A stretch of 6,016 nt of DNA from Thermodesulfobacteriaceae bacterium UBA6232 (GTDB lineage: Bacteria > Desulfobacterota > Thermodesulfobacteria > Thermodesulfobacteriales > Thermodesulfobacteriaceae), in assembly GCA_002441555.1 (NCBI GenBank), contig DJWK01000027.1, forward strand, positions 294 to 6,309. The letters run 5' to 3'. Position 1 is the stretch's first letter. Every line of letters begins with the position of its first letter. Of the stretch, positions 1 through 6,016 are shown in pieces. The notes beneath the pieces are model-generated. The model was not told the origin of the DNA, searched no databases, and worked only from the letters and a program-made list of their open reading frames with translations. The position numbers and the translations under genes are program-made.

Positions 1-3
1 GGT

Positions 4-1023
4 TTATTTTTGTAAAAGTTTTTTGAGTTCTCTGTAAATTTCAGGCAGTCTTTCAAAAAGAATAACGGCCCGTCTCCAGAGGCTTGCTTTAATGGCGGGG
101 ATTCCTGCAACCTCTTCTCCTTCTGGAATTTCTCCAAGCACTCCTGATTTGGCAGCAACTTTGGCCCCTTTTCTTATTACACTTCCAGGGGCAACTCCCA
201 CCTGGCCAGCAAGCATAACATAATCCTCTATCACGGCACTACCACCAATAGCAGTATGAGAAACAAGAATACACTCCCTGCCAATTCTTACATTGTGTCC
301 CACCTGAACGAGATTATCTATTTTTGTGCCAGAGTCAATTTGTGTTTCTCCAAAGGTAGCCTTATCTATGGTTGAATTGGCACCAATTTCCACCTCATCC
401 CCAATGCGCACCCTTCCAAAGTGATAAATTTTCAAGTTTTTAAAACCTTCCTCTTTTGGTTCTTGGGCAAAGCCAAAACCATCTGAACCAAGAACTACCC
501 CTGCATGAAGAATACAGTTTTTACCAACCACGGTTCCTGGATATAAAACCACATGAGGATAAAGGAGGCTTCCTTCTCCGATTTCACAAAAATCCCCCAC
601 AAAACAAAAGGGAAAAATGATAACGCCTTTTCCGATTTTTACGCCCTTTCCCACATACACAAAGGGAAAAATGGTAGCCTCAGGATGAATCTCTGCAGAG
701 GGATCTATAAAGGAGAGAGAGCTTTTTTCTCCGGAGGGTAAAATTTTTTCATGAAAAAGAAAGGATACCTTGGCCAAAGCAACCCTTACATCCTTCACTT
801 CAATTACTGATTTTTCAGGAAGCTCTTTAGCAAAGCCAAGTGGAGCTAAAAGAGCTTTTGCCTTTGAGGCCTTGGCTTCAGAAAGCCTTTTTTTAGAATC
901 TACAAAGGTTAGTTCATCAACTTTGGCAAGCGAAAGGGCATTAAGGCCTGAAACAGAAAAATCCTCCCCTTTAAGAACACCCTCAACATACTTTGCAATT
1001 TCAGAGAGTTTAAAAGTTTTCAT
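4..1023 (-). CDS. lpxD: UDP-3-O-(3-hydroxyacyl)glucosamine N-acyltransferase (lipid A biosynthesis)
   Basis: Third step of lipid A synthesis: transfers an (R)-3-hydroxyacyl chain from acyl carrier protein to the 2-amino group of UDP-3-O-acylglucosamine, in the cytoplasm. The protein has 339 residues, the normal length, and three parts: an N-terminal uridine-binding domain (1-100, with LTFVDSKK at 38-45), a left-handed beta-helix of hexapeptide repeats (about 105-305, e.g. VGKGVKIGKGVII) and a C-terminal helical tail (312-339). The family marker GSDGFGFA is at 179-186, and His243 in VQVGHNVRIG corresponds to the catalytic His (His239 in E. coli). LpxA, the related acyltransferase, is excluded by the N-terminal domain and the GFGFA loop. 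The ATG at 1023 lies within the end of proS in another frame. The TAA stop is at 4-6. The usual partners bamA, skp, fabZ, lpxA and lpxB are not in the window, and whatever follows is beyond position 1. Confidence 0.97.
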   Translation of the reverse strand: MKTFKLSEIAKYVEGVLKGEDFSVSGLNALSLAKVDELTFVDSKKRLSEAKASKAKALLAPLGFAKELPEKSVIEVKDVRVALAKVSFLFHEKILPSGEKSSLSFIDPSAEIHPEATIFPFVYVGKGVKIGKGVIIFPFCFVGDFCEIGEGSLLYPHVVLYPGTVVGKNCILHAGVVLGSDGFGFAQEPKEEGFKNLKIYHFGRVRIGDEVEIGANSTIDKATFGETQIDSGTKIDNLVQVGHNVRIGRECILVSHTAIGGSAVIEDYVMLAGQVGVAPGSVIRKGAKVAAKSGVLGEIPEGEEVAGIPAIKASLWRRAVILFERLPEIYRELKKLLQK

Positions 1024-2719
1024 TTAAAAGCCTTTCCTTTATTTTTTCCAGAGTTTCCTCAAGGTTTTCAGGTTTTGCGTAAATCCTCTCTCCTGTTTTT
1101 CTAACCTTTATTTCAAGCTCCCCCTTTTCTTGATAATTTTTTCCAAGGATGATTTGAAGGGGAATTCCTACAAGATCCATGTCCTTGAATTTCACTCCAG
1201 GCCTTTCATCGCGATCATCAAAAAGAACCTCATAGCGAGCCAAAAGCCTCTGATACAGCCTTTCTCCCTCTTCATTTAAAGCTTTTTCAAGGGAAATAAG
1301 GGCAATTTGAAAGGGAGCAATTTGCCAGGGGAAAATGATGCCCTTTTCGTCATGGTTTTGCTCAACTGTTGCTGCAAGGACTCTGCTTACTCCAATGCCA
1401 TAACAGCCCATGATAAAGGGTTTTTCTTTGCCGTTTTTGTCAAGAAAGGTTGCCTTCATGGCGGAACTATATTTGGTTCCAAGCTTAAATATATGGCCAA
1501 CCTCTATCCCTTTGGTGAAACTTAGAGGTTTTTTGCACTTGGGGCAGAGATCCCCAGGGGCTGCTTTTCTTATATCGGCAATAATATCTGGGGTGAAGGT
1601 ATCGCCCAGATTGGCATTCAAATAATGATATTCATCTTCATTGGCGCCAATTACAAAATTGGGATAGCTTTCTAAGGCTTTGTCAGCAATAACCTTCATT
1701 TTAAGCCCCTTTGGTCCGAGAAAGCCAGGATGAGCCCCTATAAGATTTAAAATCTCATCCTCTCTTGCCATTCTGAAGGGCCTTCCCCCAAGAAGTTTTT
1801 CAAGCTTTACTTCATTTGCTTCATGATCCCCCCTTAAAACCACTGCAATAGGCTCTTTTTCTTCAACGATGTAAATAAGGGTTTTGGTAATTTTGGGGAG
1901 GGGAAGCCCGAGATAATCTGCCACATCTTTGGCTGATCTAACCCCGGGGGTATATACCTTCTCAAGGGGCTTTTTGGGCTCTTCCTGATATTTCTCTCCA
2001 AGAATGGCAGGGGTTAACTCCACATTGGAGGCATACCCGCAAGCTTCACAGATAGCAAGGGTATCCTCACCTGTTTCAGCAAGAACCATAAATTCGTGTG
2101 AGACATCTCCACCTATGGCACCAGTGTGGGCCTCAACTGCTTGAAACTTAAGCCCGCAATTTTTAAAAATTCTTTGATAGGTTTCATACATAAGCTTATA
2201 ACTCTTCTCAAGGCCCTCTTCATCGGCATCAAAGGAATAGGCATCCTTCATGATGAATTCCCGCGCCCTCATAAGGCCAAAACGGGGCCTTATTTCATCT
2301 CTGAACTTGGGAGCAATCTGATATAAAATAAGAGGAAGATCCCTGTAAGAGCGAACCTCTTTTCTTACAAGGTCAGTTATAATCTCTTCATGGGTTGGGC
2401 CAAGGCAAAAATCGTGTTCCTTTCTGTCTTTGAAACGGAGAAGTTCCTTTCCATAGGCCTGCCAGCGCCCTGTCTCCATCCAGAGCTCAGCAGGCTGAAC
2501 CATGGGCATTAGTATCTCAAGGGCACCTGCCCGATCCATCTCCGTTCTAACAATGTTTTCAATTTTCTTTAGGGACCTAAACCCTATGGGTAAGAAATTG
2601 TAAATTCCTGAGGCTACCTTTCTTATAAAGCCACCTCTTAAAAGCAGTTTGTGACTTATTATTTCAGCTTCAGAGGGGTCCTCTCTCAAAGTGGGAAGAA
2701 AATATCTTGTCATCCTCAT
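1010..2719 (-). CDS. proS: Prolyl-tRNA synthetase, bacterial type with inserted editing domain
   Basis: Charges tRNA-Pro with proline (class II aminoacyl-tRNA synthetase, cytoplasmic). At 569 residues it has the length of the bacterial (E. coli-like) form. The catalytic core shows motif 1 around GALEILMPMVQPAELW (65-80), FCLGPTHEE (104-112), motif 2 in FRDEIRPRFGLMRAREF (139-155) and motif 3 in GCYGIGVSRVLAA (438-450). The YbaK-like insertion that clears mischarged Ala-tRNA-Pro lies about 230-390, and Lys279 in KITKTLIY occupies the position of the Lys important for editing in the E. coli enzyme. The anticodon-binding domain is about 470-569, with LISLEKA, DDRDERPGVKFKDMDLVGIP and KVRKTGE. 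CEAC (224-227) and CPKC (392-395) bracket the insertion. The ATG at 2719 follows a good Shine-Dalgarno sequence; Met3 is possible but worse spaced. The 3' end overlaps lpxD by 14 bases. Confidence 0.98.
   Translation of the reverse strand: MRMTRYFLPTLREDPSEAEIISHKLLLRGGFIRKVASGIYNFLPIGFRSLKKIENIVRTEMDRAGALEILMPMVQPAELWMETGRWQAYGKELLRFKDRKEHDFCLGPTHEEIITDLVRKEVRSYRDLPLILYQIAPKFRDEIRPRFGLMRAREFIMKDAYSFDADEEGLEKSYKLMYETYQRIFKNCGLKFQAVEAHTGAIGGDVSHEFMVLAETGEDTLAICEACGYASNVELTPAILGEKYQEEPKKPLEKVYTPGVRSAKDVADYLGLPLPKITKTLIYIVEEKEPIAVVLRGDHEANEVKLEKLLGGRPFRMAREDEILNLIGAHPGFLGPKGLKMKVIADKALESYPNFVIGANEDEYHYLNANLGDTFTPDIIADIRKAAPGDLCPKCKKPLSFTKGIEVGHIFKLGTKYSSAMKATFLDKNGKEKPFIMGCYGIGVSRVLAATVEQNHDEKGIIFPWQIAPFQIALISLEKALNEEGERLYQRLLARYEVLFDDRDERPGVKFKDMDLVGIPLQIILGKNYQEKGELEIKVRKTGERIYAKPENLEETLEKIKERLLNENF
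1031..1037 (-). promoter_or_regulatory. Ribosome binding site of lpxD inside the proS coding region
   Basis: GGAAAGG on the minus strand, 7 bases before the lpxD ATG at 1023. It sits in the last codons of proS, so ribosomes finishing proS pass over it. This fits translational coupling of the two overlapping genes. Confidence 0.6.
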
Positions 2720-2723
2720 TTTT

Positions 2724-2731
2724 TCACCTCT
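2724..2731 (-). promoter_or_regulatory. Ribosome binding site of proS
   Basis: On the minus strand AGAGGTGA fills most of the 12-base gap between the phosphoesterase stop codon and proS. The GAGGTG core is 5 bases from the ATG at 2719 and 11 bases from the in-frame ATG at 2713, which favours 2719 as the start. Confidence 0.8.
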
Positions 2732-3226
2732 TTACTTTTCAAGGGTTATCTTTTCCCAGGTTCTTTTTTCAAGATCAAGAATAACAAAGCTTGGTGGGCC
2801 TTCTTTCCCCATGAGCTCTCCAGGATTTATAATGAGTGTTTTCCCCACCTCCCAAACTTTAAACTTATGGGTATGTCCACAAAAGATGTAGTCAAATTCT
2901 TCTCCTCTTGCAAGCTTTTCAGCCATTTTGGGATAATGAACCATGGCAATTTTAAAACCGTTAATTTCAAAAAAAGCCTCCTCCCCGTGAAGGGTAATCT
3001 GGGGATAGTCTTTGAGAAGCTTGCAGAGAAGAAATATATCTCCCCGGTTGTTGCCAAAAATGAGATCAACAGGCCCTTTGAATTTATTAAGGCTTAAAAC
3101 CATAAAAGGAGAAATAAGATCTCCGCAGTGAAAAATTCTTTGAACACCCTCTTTGTGGCAAATTTCTATAGCCCATTCAAGGTGATCAATTCTATCGTGA
3201 GAATCAGACATCACCGCAACCCTCAT
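2732..3226 (-). CDS. Small metallophosphoesterase of the YfcE/MJ0936 family
   Basis: A 164-residue single-domain calcineurin-like phosphoesterase, the usual length for the family, with no signal peptide or membrane segment, so probably cytoplasmic. The two-metal motifs are in order: DSHD (Asp8, His10), HCGD (Asp36), FGNN (Asn59), MVHY (His97), CGHTH (His118, His120) and a closing NPGE (134-137). These match the metal ligands known for Methanocaldococcus jannaschii MJ0936, with Asp8, His10, Asp36, Asn59 and His97 at the same numbers. Relatives hydrolyse phosphodiesters such as bis-pNPP in vitro and their physiological substrates are mostly unknown. Two motifs are atypical: the usual GN-N/C-D is GNNRG, and the usual THG is VHY. 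It starts 23 bases after the ubiD-family gene behind a strong purine-rich ribosome site and ends 12 bases before proS. The family is secure; the role in the cell cannot be told from the sequence. Confidence 0.92.
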   Translation of the reverse strand: MRVAVMSDSHDRIDHLEWAIEICHKEGVQRIFHCGDLISPFMVLSLNKFKGPVDLIFGNNRGDIFLLCKLLKDYPQITLHGEEAFFEINGFKIAMVHYPKMAEKLARGEEFDYIFCGHTHKFKVWEVGKTLIINPGELMGKEGPPSFVILDLEKRTWEKITLEK

Positions 3227-3231
3227 TTCTG

Positions 3232-3240
3232 CCCCCCTCT
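3232..3240 (-). promoter_or_regulatory. Ribosome binding site of the metallophosphoesterase gene
   Basis: AGAGGGGGG on the minus strand, 5 bases (CAGAA) before the ATG at 3226, in the 23-base gap after the ubiD-family gene. The G-run makes it a strong purine-rich site and supports this start. Confidence 0.75.
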
Positions 3241-3249
3241 TTCAATGAA

Positions 3250-4713
3250 TTAAAGCGGTTTTATTTTCTGTTGAATCTTTTTCCAAAGAGGCTCAACCTT
3301 CTTTTTAATTTCTTCATCCATTACAGCTTCTTCTGGCCAAGTTCTTCTGTATCCCTCCTCTTTCCATTTTTTGGTTGCATCAATGCACATCTTTGAACCA
3401 AAGCCTACCTCAGGGCTTGCATGATCAAGTACATCAACAGGCCCCTTAACAATCATTATATCCCTTTCAGGGTCCACATTGGCACAGAGATAAAAAAGGG
3501 CTTCACTTAGGTTCTGCACATCTACCTCTTTATCAAAGACAACCACAATTTTTGAGAACATGAGCTGTCCAAGGCCCCATATGGCAGAGGCCACCTTAAA
3601 GGCATGCCCGGGATATCTTTTATCAATGGAAACAAGGGCAAGATTGTGAAAAACTCCTTCCCAAGGAAGATTAATATCTACAACCTCGGGAAGAACTTTT
3701 TTAATAAGAGGCAAAAAGAGCCTTTCTGTGGCTTTTCCGAGATAGCAATCTTCCTGTGGAGGTTTTCCCACAATGGTTGTAGGATAGATGGCATCCTTTC
3801 TCATGGTGATACAGGTTACATGAAAAACAGGGTATGGCTCAGGGGGAGTGTAAAAGCCGGTGTGATCTCCAAAGGGGCCCTCCATCCTTCTTTCATAGGG
3901 CTCAACATAACCCTCAAGGACAATCTGAGACTCAGCGGGAACCTCAAGGGGGACTGTAAGACAGGGAACAAGGGAGACAGGAGAGCCCTTAAGAAAACCA
4001 GCAAGCATAAATTCATCAATATCCTCCGGAAGGGGAGCAGTTGCTGCATAAATAACTGCTGGCTCAGGCCCAATAGCCACTGCCACAGGAAACCTCTCCC
4101 CTCTTGCTTCAGCCTTGCGAAAGTGCTTTGCCCCTACTTTATGAATCTGCCAGTGCATACCTGTGGTATTTTTATCAAAAACCTGCATGCGATACATCCC
4201 TACATTTCTTATTCCTGTTTCAGGGTCTTTGGTTATGACACAGGGGAGGGTAATAAAAGGGCCTGCATCCTTTGGCCAGCATTTTAAAATGGGAAGCTTG
4301 AAAAGGTCAACTTCTTCACCTTTAAGCACAATTTCCTGACAGGGGGCTTTGTCAACCTTTCGTGGAAAGACATTTTTAGCCTGAAAAAGCTTAGGAAGAA
4401 GCTTTAATTTCCCGAGAAGGCCTTCTACCTCGCGTATTTCAATAAAATTTATAAGCTTTTCAGAAAGATCCTCAAGGGAATTAACGCCCAAAGCAAGACA
4501 GAGTCTTCTATAACTTCCAAAAAGATTGGTAACAACTGGGATTTTATGCCCCTTTACCTTCTCAAAGAAAAGGGCAGGACCTTCTGCTTTTACGGTTCTA
4601 TCGGTAAGTTCTGTTATTTCAAGCTCGCAGGAAACCTCCTCTTTAATCCTCAAAAGTTCCCCTTCCTTCTCAAGGATTTTCAAAAATTCCTGAAGGCTTT
4701 CCGGGGCTTTCAT
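3250..4713 (-). CDS. ubiD: UbiD-family prenylated-FMN-dependent decarboxylase (probable quinone biosynthesis)
   Basis: A 487-residue, full-length UbiD-family protein. The family removes a carboxylate from aromatic or unsaturated acids using prenylated FMN made by UbiX. Similarity runs the whole length: an N-terminal region with LQEFLKILEKEGELLRI (7-23) and PALFFEKVKG (46-55), a cofactor-binding core with RNVGMYRMQVF (169-179) and GERFPVAVAIG (205-215), the signature EGPFGDHTGFYT (278-289), and a C-terminal region with GFGSKMCIDATKKW (437-450). Arg175, Glu278 and Asp283 fit the Arg-Glu-Glu/Asp catalytic set, and Asn170 fits a cofactor-side residue. In classic UbiD the substrate is 3-polyprenyl-4-hydroxybenzoate; in futalosine-pathway menaquinone makers a homologue acts on a late naphthoate intermediate. 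An anaerobic thermophile would favour the menaquinone role, but this is inference. No ubiX or other quinone gene is in the window. The ATG at 4713 gives the expected N-terminus, although its ribosome site is weak. Family assignment is strong; the exact substrate is open. Confidence 0.93.
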   Translation of the reverse strand: MKAPESLQEFLKILEKEGELLRIKEEVSCELEITELTDRTVKAEGPALFFEKVKGHKIPVVTNLFGSYRRLCLALGVNSLEDLSEKLINFIEIREVEGLLGKLKLLPKLFQAKNVFPRKVDKAPCQEIVLKGEEVDLFKLPILKCWPKDAGPFITLPCVITKDPETGIRNVGMYRMQVFDKNTTGMHWQIHKVGAKHFRKAEARGERFPVAVAIGPEPAVIYAATAPLPEDIDEFMLAGFLKGSPVSLVPCLTVPLEVPAESQIVLEGYVEPYERRMEGPFGDHTGFYTPPEPYPVFHVTCITMRKDAIYPTTIVGKPPQEDCYLGKATERLFLPLIKKVLPEVVDINLPWEGVFHNLALVSIDKRYPGHAFKVASAIWGLGQLMFSKIVVVFDKEVDVQNLSEALFYLCANVDPERDIMIVKGPVDVLDHASPEVGFGSKMCIDATKKWKEEGYRRTWPEEAVMDEEIKKKVEPLWKKIQQKIKPL

Positions 4714-4720
4714 AGAAAGT

Positions 4721-4726
4721 TCACTT
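4721..4726 (-). promoter_or_regulatory. Weak ribosome binding site of the ubiD-family gene, overlapping the purF stop
   Basis: The only purine-rich stretch before the ATG at 4713 is AAGTGA, whose last three bases are the purF stop codon, followed by a 7-base pyrimidine-rich spacer (ACTTTCT). It is clearly weaker than the sites of the next two genes. Reinitiation by ribosomes finishing purF is a likely way to translate this gene, but that is inference. Confidence 0.4.
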
Positions 4727-6016
4727 AATTTCTGTTATGTCTTTTCTAAAGGTAAAGTCAACCTCTACGGGATAATTTCCAGTAAAACAGGCAAGGCATA
4801 CTTTGTCTCTTAGGTCTCCCACAGAGTCAAGAAGACCATCAAGACTTAGATAATAAAGGGTGTCAATATCAAGGAATTTGCGTATTTCTTCCACTGTGTG
4901 CTTGGCTGCAATGAGCTCTTTGGCTTGAGGAAAATCAATGCCAAAAAAGCAAGGATATCTTAAAGGCGGGCAGGAAATGAGAAAATGAATTTTTTTGGCA
5001 CCAGCAAGCTTTATGCTTTTTATACGGTTTTTACTGGTTGTTCCTCTGACTAAAGAGTCGTCAATTACAATCACCTCTTTTCCACGAATGAAGTCCTTTA
5101 CAGGATTGAGTTTCATTTTCACAGAAAGGTCTCTCAATCTTTCTGAAGGCTGAATGAAGGTTCTTCCTATGTAATGATTTCTTATTACGCCGAACTCTAA
5201 AGGAAGGCCGCTTGCCTGAGCATATCCGAGGGCTGCATAGGTCCCAGAATCGGGAAAGGGCATCACAAAGTCAGCTGAAAGGGGACACTCCCTATAAAGA
5301 TTAAAACCCAGGTTTTTGCGCACAAGATATACATTTTTTTGAAAAATAAGGCTATCTGGCCTTGCAAAATAGATAAATTCAAAAATACAATGGGAGAGGG
5401 GCTGAGGTTCCTTTTCAAAGGGAAAATAGGATTTAGGGCCGTTTTCGTCAATGACAAGGATTTCTCCAGGGGCTACATCTCTTAAGTATTCCACTCCAAG
5501 AAGGTCAAAGGCACAGGTTTCTGAGGCAAGGGCATAACCTCCGTTTATCATCCCAAGGGCAAGGGGTCTAAAGCCCCAGGGGTCTCTAAAGGCAACAAGC
5601 ACATTATCACAAAGAAGAAGAACTGAATAGGCCCCTTTTATTTTTCGCATAGCCTTGGAGATCGCGGTAACAAGCCCTTCTTTTAAATACTTCACCACAA
5701 GATGCATGATTACTTCGCTGTCCATAGTGGTCTGAAAGATGTGCCCCTCTTCCTCAAGTTCGCACCTTAAAGTGTGGGCATTAACGAGATTTCCATTATG
5801 AGCAAGAGCAAGAGTTTTTCTTGCAAAGGTAACACAAAAGGGCTGAACATTTTGTAAGGTTGAAGAACCCGTGGTTGAGTATCTTACATGACCTATGGCT
5901 ATCTCTCCAGGAAGTTCCTGAAGAATTTTTTCGTTGAAGACCTCACTTACAAGACCAAGATTTTTGTATTCCCTTATCCTTTTTCCGTCAAAGCAGGCAA
6001 TACCTGCAGCTTCCTG
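4721..6016 (-). CDS. purF: Amidophosphoribosyltransferase (glutamine PRPP amidotransferase), 5'-truncated by the window edge
   Basis: Catalyses the first committed step of purine synthesis in the cytoplasm: PRPP plus glutamine gives 5-phosphoribosylamine. The frame is open to the window end, giving 431 residues that begin QEAAGIACFDG, the segment just after the family's LQHRGQE. The N-terminal glutaminase domain shows IGHVRYSTTG (41-50), AHNGNLVN (72-79, oxyanion loop) and TTMDSEV (96-102). The C-terminal phosphoribosyltransferase domain shows ARPDS (218-222), IGRTFIQP (283-290) and the PRPP loop VIVIDDSLVRGTT (315-327). Cys210, 356, 407 and 410 match the four [4Fe-4S] ligands of the Bacillus subtilis enzyme, with spacings of 146, 51 and 3 against 146, 56 and 3. 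The catalytic N-terminal Cys and any propeptide lie outside the window. The first in-window ATG (5725) falls inside the glutaminase domain and is not the start. It ends in TGA, 7 bases before the ubiD-family gene. The identification is very secure. Confidence 0.97.
   Translation of the reverse strand, partial: QEAAGIACFDGKRIREYKNLGLVSEVFNEKILQELPGEIAIGHVRYSTTGSSTLQNVQPFCVTFARKTLALAHNGNLVNAHTLRCELEEEGHIFQTTMDSEVIMHLVVKYLKEGLVTAISKAMRKIKGAYSVLLLCDNVLVAFRDPWGFRPLALGMINGGYALASETCAFDLLGVEYLRDVAPGEILVIDENGPKSYFPFEKEPQPLSHCIFEFIYFARPDSLIFQKNVYLVRKNLGFNLYRECPLSADFVMPFPDSGTYAALGYAQASGLPLEFGVIRNHYIGRTFIQPSERLRDLSVKMKLNPVKDFIRGKEVIVIDDSLVRGTTSKNRIKSIKLAGAKKIHFLISCPPLRYPCFFGIDFPQAKELIAAKHTVEEIRKFLDIDTLYYLSLDGLLDSVGDLRDKVCLACFTGNYPVEVDFTFRKDITEIK

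Noticed and set aside
2651..3097. A 148-codon open frame on the plus strand
   Set aside because: It runs antisense across the 5' end of proS and most of the phosphoesterase gene, both of which have conserved motifs and ribosome sites. Its product looks like a shadow translation.
3227..3249. Possible terminator or promoter in the largest intergenic gap (23 bases)
   Set aside because: It holds the ribosome site and has no inverted repeat followed by a T-run, and it is too short for a complete promoter.
3816..4073. An 85-codon Leu-rich minus-strand frame that looks like a small membrane protein
   Set aside because: It overlaps the ubiD-family gene on the same strand in another frame. The hydrophobicity is what an alternative reading of this sequence would give, and it has no family resemblance.
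3604..4287. A 227-codon open frame on the plus strand
   Set aside because: It is wholly antisense to the well-conserved core of the ubiD-family gene, its Cys- and Asn-rich translation resembles no family I know, and the frame beneath it is clearly the real gene.
4721..5725. purF starting at the ATG at 5725
   Set aside because: The frame continues upstream with conserved glutaminase motifs (IGHVRYSTTG, AHNGNLVN) to the window end, so this Met is internal (residue 98 of the fragment).

Overview
The window is a densely packed stretch of bacterial chromosome with five protein-coding genes, all on the minus strand. Read in the direction of transcription (high to low coordinates) they are purF (5' end outside the window), a ubiD-family decarboxylase, a small MJ0936/YfcE-type metallophosphoesterase, proS and lpxD. 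I found no RNA gene, mobile element, CRISPR array or sizeable intergenic region. The gaps are 7, 23 and 12 bases, and proS and lpxD overlap by 14 bases. No terminator hairpin or promoter fits between the genes, so they are probably one transcription unit. Its promoter would lie upstream of purF beyond position 6016, and its end beyond position 1.

Layout: 4721-6016 purF, the committed step of purine synthesis, with PRPP-site and [4Fe-4S] ligand motifs but without its first roughly 26 mature residues. 3250-4713 UbiD-family prenyl-FMN-dependent decarboxylase, probably for quinone synthesis. 2732-3226 metallophosphoesterase with an almost complete set of metal ligands. 1010-2719 bacterial-type prolyl-tRNA synthetase with an inserted editing domain. 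4-1023 LpxD, the lipid A N-acyltransferase.

Organism: LpxD implies a diderm bacterium that makes lipid A. The proteins are rich in Lys and Glu, and the coding strand is moderately AT-rich and purine-rich with frequent AGA/AGG arginine codons. Together with an Fe-S type PurF this suggests an anaerobic thermophile. Thermodesulfobacteriota or a related lineage is my best guess, but it rests on general protein style, not on a database match.

The genes do not form one pathway: they cover nucleotide synthesis, quinone synthesis, an unassigned hydrolase, translation and outer-membrane biogenesis. This looks like a compact housekeeping operon of mixed function. I do not see a previously undescribed system. 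The points most worth checking are the atypical metallophosphoesterase, the UbiD homologue with no UbiX beside it, the paired CxxC motifs in ProRS, and how widely the gene order is conserved.
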